64,000 bases of DNA from contig NZ_JAGIAS010000010.1 of NCBI RefSeq assembly GCF_017744695.1, positions 267,588 through 331,587 on the forward strand, given 5' to 3'. Below the pieces are notes generated by a model that was given only the letters and a program-made list of their open reading frames with translations, had not been told where the DNA came from and did no database searches. Shown piece by piece: positions 60,054 to 64,000 of the stretch (position 1 is the first letter of the stretch; every line of letters begins with the position of its first letter). The DNA comes from Dyadobacter sp. (GTDB lineage Bacteria; Bacteroidota; Bacteroidia; Cytophagales; Spirosomataceae). Position numbers and translations under genes: made by a program.

Positions 60054-63000
60054 TTATTTTAGGATGACCGTCCTCGTTGACGTGCTGCCGGTTTCTCCTT
60101 TTAACTGTACCAGGTAAGTACCGGAAGGGATATTTGACATCGAAACCTTTTGACGATGAATACCTTCGCCGGAAAGCATCTGCCGGAAATGTACATTACC
60201 CCGCATATCCACCACCGAGAGCTCGGTTTTTTCTCCTCTTTTCAGATAAAAAGAAACCTCGAATTGCCCGGAGTTTGGATTGGGCGATACGAAAAGACCA
60301 GTGGCGGGAGCTGCCTCCTGTTCCCCGATACTGACCCTGGCATTGGCATTGCTGTTCACGCAGATACGGTCTTGCCGGCAACTTCCACCGCCGGCTCCCT
60401 GAATGCGGATAGTATTGTTGCCCGCCGCCAGATTGACGTTGATCGTCTGTTCCGCCCACACGATATTCCATGAACCTGAATGAGGCAGGTTGACGGTTTG
60501 TATGTTTCCTCCGTTCACCTGTACGGTCACGGTGGGCGCGACCGAGGAATAATAGCGGAGTTTCATATAGTAGGTTCCGGCAGCCGGTACTCCGGTAATG
60601 ACGTAGTCGACGTAATGGTTGCCGTTGTTCTCTTCACCCCGCGTTTGGCCGTTAGAGGCGTTCGGATCGCTGGTGATTGCACCTGTGCCTGCCGATAATT
60701 CAGATTCTTTGCATTGACTGAAATTGGGCGAACCGTTGACAGCCACCGTCACCGCCGCCTGACTGCTCGTGCAACCGCCGACGGTGCAGGTAGCGTAATA
60801 GGTGGTGGTGGCCCCCGGTGCTACATTCACGGAGCCGCTGTTGCCCAGGCCGTTGGACCACGTAATTGTTCCATTGCAATTGCTTGCCGAAAGGGTGCTT
60901 GATCCGCCAGCATCAATCGTCGAAGGGGTGGCATTTACGGAAGGCGGGTTCGGCGGATTGCATCCACCTCCTCCGGTTACACAAATCCTGTCCTGCCGGC
61001 AACTTCCGCCTCCGATGCCCTGGATTTTAATGGTGTTGGTGCCCGCATTGAGGTTGACATTGAAGGACTGCTCGGTCCAGACGATGTTCCAGGAGCCGGA
61101 ATGGGCCAGATTGACCGTTTGCCCGCCGCCCCCATTGACACTCACACTCACCACCGGTGCACTCGATGAATAGTAACGGAGTTTGACGATGTAAACCCCA
61201 CTGGAAGGAACCCCGGTGACCGTATAGTCGACGTAATGATTGTTGTTGTTTTCTGCGCCGCGTGTCTGTCCGTTAGAAGCGTTGGGATCACTACTGATGG
61301 GGCCATTGCCATTGGCATTTTCTGACTCGATGCAGGCATTCAGGGCACCTCCGCTACTGACATTGATGCTGGTTGTGGCAGTTTTGGAACCACATCCGTT
61401 TCTTGTTGCGGTAACGGTGTAGGTGTAGCTGCCGATCGCACCGGGCGCATTGATACTAAGCGGGGAGGTACTGCCATTGACCCCATTCCCACTCCACGCG
61501 TAGGAAACGCCGCCACAATCGCCGCCCGTGCAGCTGTAAAGTAATTGCAAACCCTGACCGGGAGCGGGGTTACCATTGCTGTTTGATGCCGACACATTGA
61601 AGTTGCAGGGGTTTTGTGTGGTGAGATTGAGCGGGACGACATTCAACAGGCAGCCGGTTTTGATTGTACTCACATTGTAGGTGTACGACCCCGGTGCGAC
61701 AGGCGCATTGATGGTAACCGACTTTCCGCTCTGCACCAGCCCATTGCCAGTCCATTGAAAGCTGTTGATGTGTGAGCACCCTGAGCCCGAACAGCTGGCG
61801 GCAAGCGTTACCGGAGCCCCGCACGCAGGCGCAGCCGGTGAGGCGCTGGTAGTGATCGTAAAGTTGCAGTCGGTACAAGGCGTAACTTGTGAAATCCCTA
61901 CCTGCGTCCACGCGTAGGCGGCCTGGCGGGCGATATCGGAGCAGGCGCCGTACGCATCGATCGCTCCTTGTATGGTTGCCTCCGCTGCGTCATAATACGT
62001 GGAGTTGGATTGCAAATAGAACTTCAACGCCCGGTAAACCACCTTCGCCGGTTTCGCGTAATCCAGCGGCGTACCTGTGGGACCGCCCGTGCGCATGTAC
62101 CAGTACCATTTGTTCATGACGCCGCTGTTGTGGTGGACGCCGCCGTTGTCGACAGGGTCGTTTGTGGGGACCCAATTGGGCCCCAGATAGGTATCGGGAT
62201 CGCCATATAAACCAGGATTAGACATATCTCTTGTCGTCTGGCCATCCTCACCGTGGCTGTAATTGGCATTTACGCCTAGCAGATGATACTCCAAGGTGGT
62301 ACCCATGATGTCCGAAATCGATTCATTTAATGCACCGGATTCTCCCTGATAAACCAACTTGGCCGATGTTGCGGTCACGCCATGGGTGTATTCGTGCCCG
62401 AAAACATCCATGGTGACCATACTGCTTCCATTTGAAAAATGTCCAAATTGGACCTGATCCCCTATCCATCCTGCATTTGGTACATTACCTTCAATCACTA
62501 CAACTCTAGGATGTTTGCCATTACCGTCATACCCATTGCGCAAAAATAGAAGCCAGCACATGTCGTGCATTTTCTGCGCAAGCCAATGTGCGGTCGTAGC
62601 ATTCCGATCGGCATTACTCCAATTGTTTGTGGGGTTGAACACGTCCGGGTACCACGACCACGGAAATGTTGCCTGGCCATTGACCAGCACAGTAAATGTA
62701 GCAATCCGCGTATTCAATGTGTTGTTATACGCACTTAAGCGATATTGAGCACCCGTCTGTTCGGTTTCAAAAGTGATATGGGGTTGGCCATTTAGGTAAC
62801 GATTATAGTTAGGTAGCATGGTGGATACCATCCACGGTTTGTAGGGAGTTAATCCTGCTTTGGGATATTGAGTTTGCTGTGTTTGATCGTGCGATGCAAA
62901 GAAACAGTTCATGAATAAAGGAACCTTTTTCAGAATGCTGCCAGTTCGTACATCCACATATATTCGATAAGGCTCCTGGATTCTCTCTGATTTTAGGTCG

Positions 63001-63587
63001 AACACCCACGCTAGCCGATAACTTTCTTTGAGGAAATGCTCGTCCTTTCGGGCTAGAATCAATGAGCCGGTAGGAAGGGCATCGCCGTCAAAATTATCCT
63101 GCGTAAGTCTTTGCTCGTCCAGCGCGGTTTGCAGGGCGACGGCTACATCGATTCCTCCGGCCACGTCCATATCCAGCCCAGCCACGATTCTTCCGTGAGC
63201 AGTTTTCAATGTATTTTCAGTGGAATGTAGACTGAACTCATTGCCCTCTACCGGTATGTTCTTATAATGCAGTTGAAAAAGCTGATGACGCATTACTACC
63301 ATCGTTCCTTCCGGCGTATCCGTTTCTTCCTTAATCGCTTTCAGCTTGTAGCCTGCTGACAGGCCCAGGTTCGTCGCATAGCGCACAATGAAGGTATCTG
63401 GTGATACGTGTAAAGCCGGATCATCTTTCAAAAACAGCCAACCATGGTCTGTCATTCTGCTAAAAAGGGAATCAAATTTGGCATCCCGGTGACTCCGGTA
63501 ATAGGCTTCGTATTGAGGCTGAGCTAAGGCAGAGTTAACTAATACTGCGAATAATACGAAGAGGGCGGTTTTAAAAAGTGTTTTCAT
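60054..63587 (-). CDS. Secreted M4 (thermolysin-type) protease with CBM-like repeats and T9SS signal
   Basis: From the ATG at 63587 the protein is 1177 residues: a Sec signal, an FTP/PepSY-type propeptide, and a thermolysin domain with HEYTH (398-402) and the third zinc ligand Glu422 in GALNESISD. Ig-like modules with paired Cys follow. Two near-identical CBM6-like modules of about 100 residues come next, each starting HYVDY and closing SCRQDRICV. The last 80 residues end in a T9SS sorting domain (SPNPNSGQFEVSF, IPSGTYLVQL), so the enzyme should be exported to the cell surface or medium. An upstream in-frame ATG at 63674 is unlikely, as it would precede the signal peptide. Confidence 0.95.
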   Translation of the reverse strand: MKTLFKTALFVLFAVLVNSALAQPQYEAYYRSHRDAKFDSLFSRMTDHGWLFLKDDPALHVSPDTFIVRYATNLGLSAGYKLKAIKEETDTPEGTMVVMRHQLFQLHYKNIPVEGNEFSLHSTENTLKTAHGRIVAGLDMDVAGGIDVAVALQTALDEQRLTQDNFDGDALPTGSLILARKDEHFLKESYRLAWVFDLKSERIQEPYRIYVDVRTGSILKKVPLFMNCFFASHDQTQQTQYPKAGLTPYKPWMVSTMLPNYNRYLNGQPHITFETEQTGAQYRLSAYNNTLNTRIATFTVLVNGQATFPWSWYPDVFNPTNNWSNADRNATTAHWLAQKMHDMCWLLFLRNGYDGNGKHPRVVVIEGNVPNAGWIGDQVQFGHFSNGSSMVTMDVFGHEYTHGVTATSAKLVYQGESGALNESISDIMGTTLEYHLLGVNANYSHGEDGQTTRDMSNPGLYGDPDTYLGPNWVPTNDPVDNGGVHHNSGVMNKWYWYMRTGGPTGTPLDYAKPAKVVYRALKFYLQSNSTYYDAAEATIQGAIDAYGACSDIARQAAYAWTQVGISQVTPCTDCNFTITTSASPAAPACGAPVTLAASCSGSGCSHINSFQWTGNGLVQSGKSVTINAPVAPGSYTYNVSTIKTGCLLNVVPLNLTTQNPCNFNVSASNSNGNPAPGQGLQLLYSCTGGDCGGVSYAWSGNGVNGSTSPLSINAPGAIGSYTYTVTATRNGCGSKTATTSINVSSGGALNACIESENANGNGPISSDPNASNGQTRGAENNNNHYVDYTVTGVPSSGVYIVKLRYYSSSAPVVSVSVNGGGGQTVNLAHSGSWNIVWTEQSFNVNLNAGTNTIKIQGIGGGSCRQDRICVTGGGGCNPPNPPSVNATPSTIDAGGSSTLSASNCNGTITWSNGLGNSGSVNVAPGATTTYYATCTVGGCTSSQAAVTVAVNGSPNFSQCKESELSAGTGAITSDPNASNGQTRGEENNGNHYVDYVITGVPAAGTYYMKLRYYSSVAPTVTVQVNGGNIQTVNLPHSGSWNIVWAEQTINVNLAAGNNTIRIQGAGGGSCRQDRICVNSNANARVSIGEQEAAPATGLFVSPNPNSGQFEVSFYLKRGEKTELSVVDMRGNVHFRQMLSGEGIHRQKVSMSNIPSGTYLVQLKGETGSTSTRTVILK

Positions 63588-63601
63588 ACTAAGTATGTGT
63601 T

Positions 63602-64000
63602 TTAGTTGATTTTTTCGATTTTGTCTATGTAAAGAGCTAGGATAGCCATGTCGAGATATTTCTCCCTGTTCCAATCCAACAGTTTTCCGGAAACCCTGTA
63701 TGGAAAAGATTTGGGTTCCTCTTTGCCTCCATCATAGGTATGCGGAAAACCCGCGAGTTTGTGTATGGATTTCTCGCAGATGCGAGCGATATTAACCCGA
63801 TATCCCTCGCGGGTCTTACTGGGGAATTTTCGAGTAAACCGGACGAAATAGAACACGTCATAAGGAGGTCCCGTTAATGCGACGGGTTCGTCGACTACAT
63901 ACTCGACATAGTCGAACAAATAAGGATTGCAGCAAGAAGCATCCCGACATTCCGGATCAGGCTTATCGCGTTCACAACTGAAAACAGCCAGAAAAAACAA
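63602..64000 (-). CDS. Partial lipoprotein gene cut by the window edge
   Basis: The frame runs off the right edge; 132 residues are visible. It shows a lipobox-like LAVFSCERD near the start, then a Cys-rich segment with two adjacent Cys and a basic central part. The true start lies beyond the window. No family recognised. It is 15 bases upstream of the M4 protease gene and may share its transcript. Confidence 0.6.
   Translation of the reverse strand: MFFLAVFSCERDKPDPECRDASCCNPYLFDYVEYVVDEPVALTGPPYDVFYFVRFTRKFPSKTREGYRVNIARICEKSIHKLAGFPHTYDGGKEEPKSFPYRVSGKLLDWNREKYLDMAILALYIDKIEKIN

Noticed and set aside
1..64000. Mobile element, prophage or integron
   Set aside because: No transposase, integrase, terminal inverted repeats with target duplications, or phage structural genes were seen.

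Overview
The window is a chromosomal stretch of a Bacteroidota bacterium, most likely order Cytophagales near Dyadobacter/Spirosoma (inference). Support comes from a SusC/SusD pair, a type IX secretion C-terminal domain, candidate promoters of the Bacteroidota type (TAnnTTTG, sometimes with TTG 20-23 bases upstream), little Shine-Dalgarno signal, an exosortase of the XrtN kind with its VIT-domain partner, and PVC-type HEAT-repeat dehydrogenases. Base composition is even. I see no rRNA, tRNA, CRISPR array, insertion sequence or prophage.

Layout. 1-6.5 kb: atypical SDR, purH, membrane zinc protease, sodium/solute symporter, cyclophilin, lytic transglycosylase. 7-10.9 kb: molybdenum cofactor operon (moeA, moaD, moaE, moaC-moaB fusion, moaA), tail-overlapped by a ParE-type toxin and its antitoxin. 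12-18.9 kb, minus strand: GT87-like membrane protein, esterase, exosortase N and its VIT protein with a VPEP tail, and a secreted protein. 19-26.5 kb: two paralogous HEAT-repeat dehydrogenases (one has lost the cytochrome c domain) and a sugar isomerase-like protein. 26.6-35.9 kb: CBM48 protein, TonB receptor, DoxX, aldo/keto reductase, M23 protein, Tat-exported aminotransferase, and a YgiB/YgiC-like pair. 36-42.1 kb: a polysaccharide cluster with a tandem GH26 protein, a cellulose-synthase-like transferase fused to a catalytically dead GH2-type barrel, and a GH2-type lipoprotein. 42.2-58.9 kb: a regulated glycan locus with GntR regulator, SusC, SusD, GH20, then creatininase-like hydrolase, RidA, 3-hydroxyacyl-CoA-dehydrogenase-like oxidoreductase, enolase-superfamily protein, EamA exporter, DHDPS-like aldolase, SDR, deacetylase-like protein and GH109-like protein. 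59-64 kb, minus strand: cupin, outer-membrane barrel, secreted M4 protease with CBM-like repeats, and the edge of a lipoprotein.

Two signals stand out. First, three promoters in the 42-50 kb locus (gntR, susC, creatininase operon) each carry two copies of a TTGTwwACAA-like palindrome 22-23 bp apart around the putative -7 element. This predicts one GntR regulon of uptake, glycosidases and a sugar-acid-like pathway whose enzymes have changed catalytic residues. Second, several gene-to-gene spacers are filled almost exactly by long imperfect hairpins built from iterated short words (TGAGTGAA, GGCTTTAAGC, GAGTTTAAA, CACGAAG). They begin at the upstream stop codon and end a few bases before the next start. 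One of them encodes the last residues of the upstream protein.
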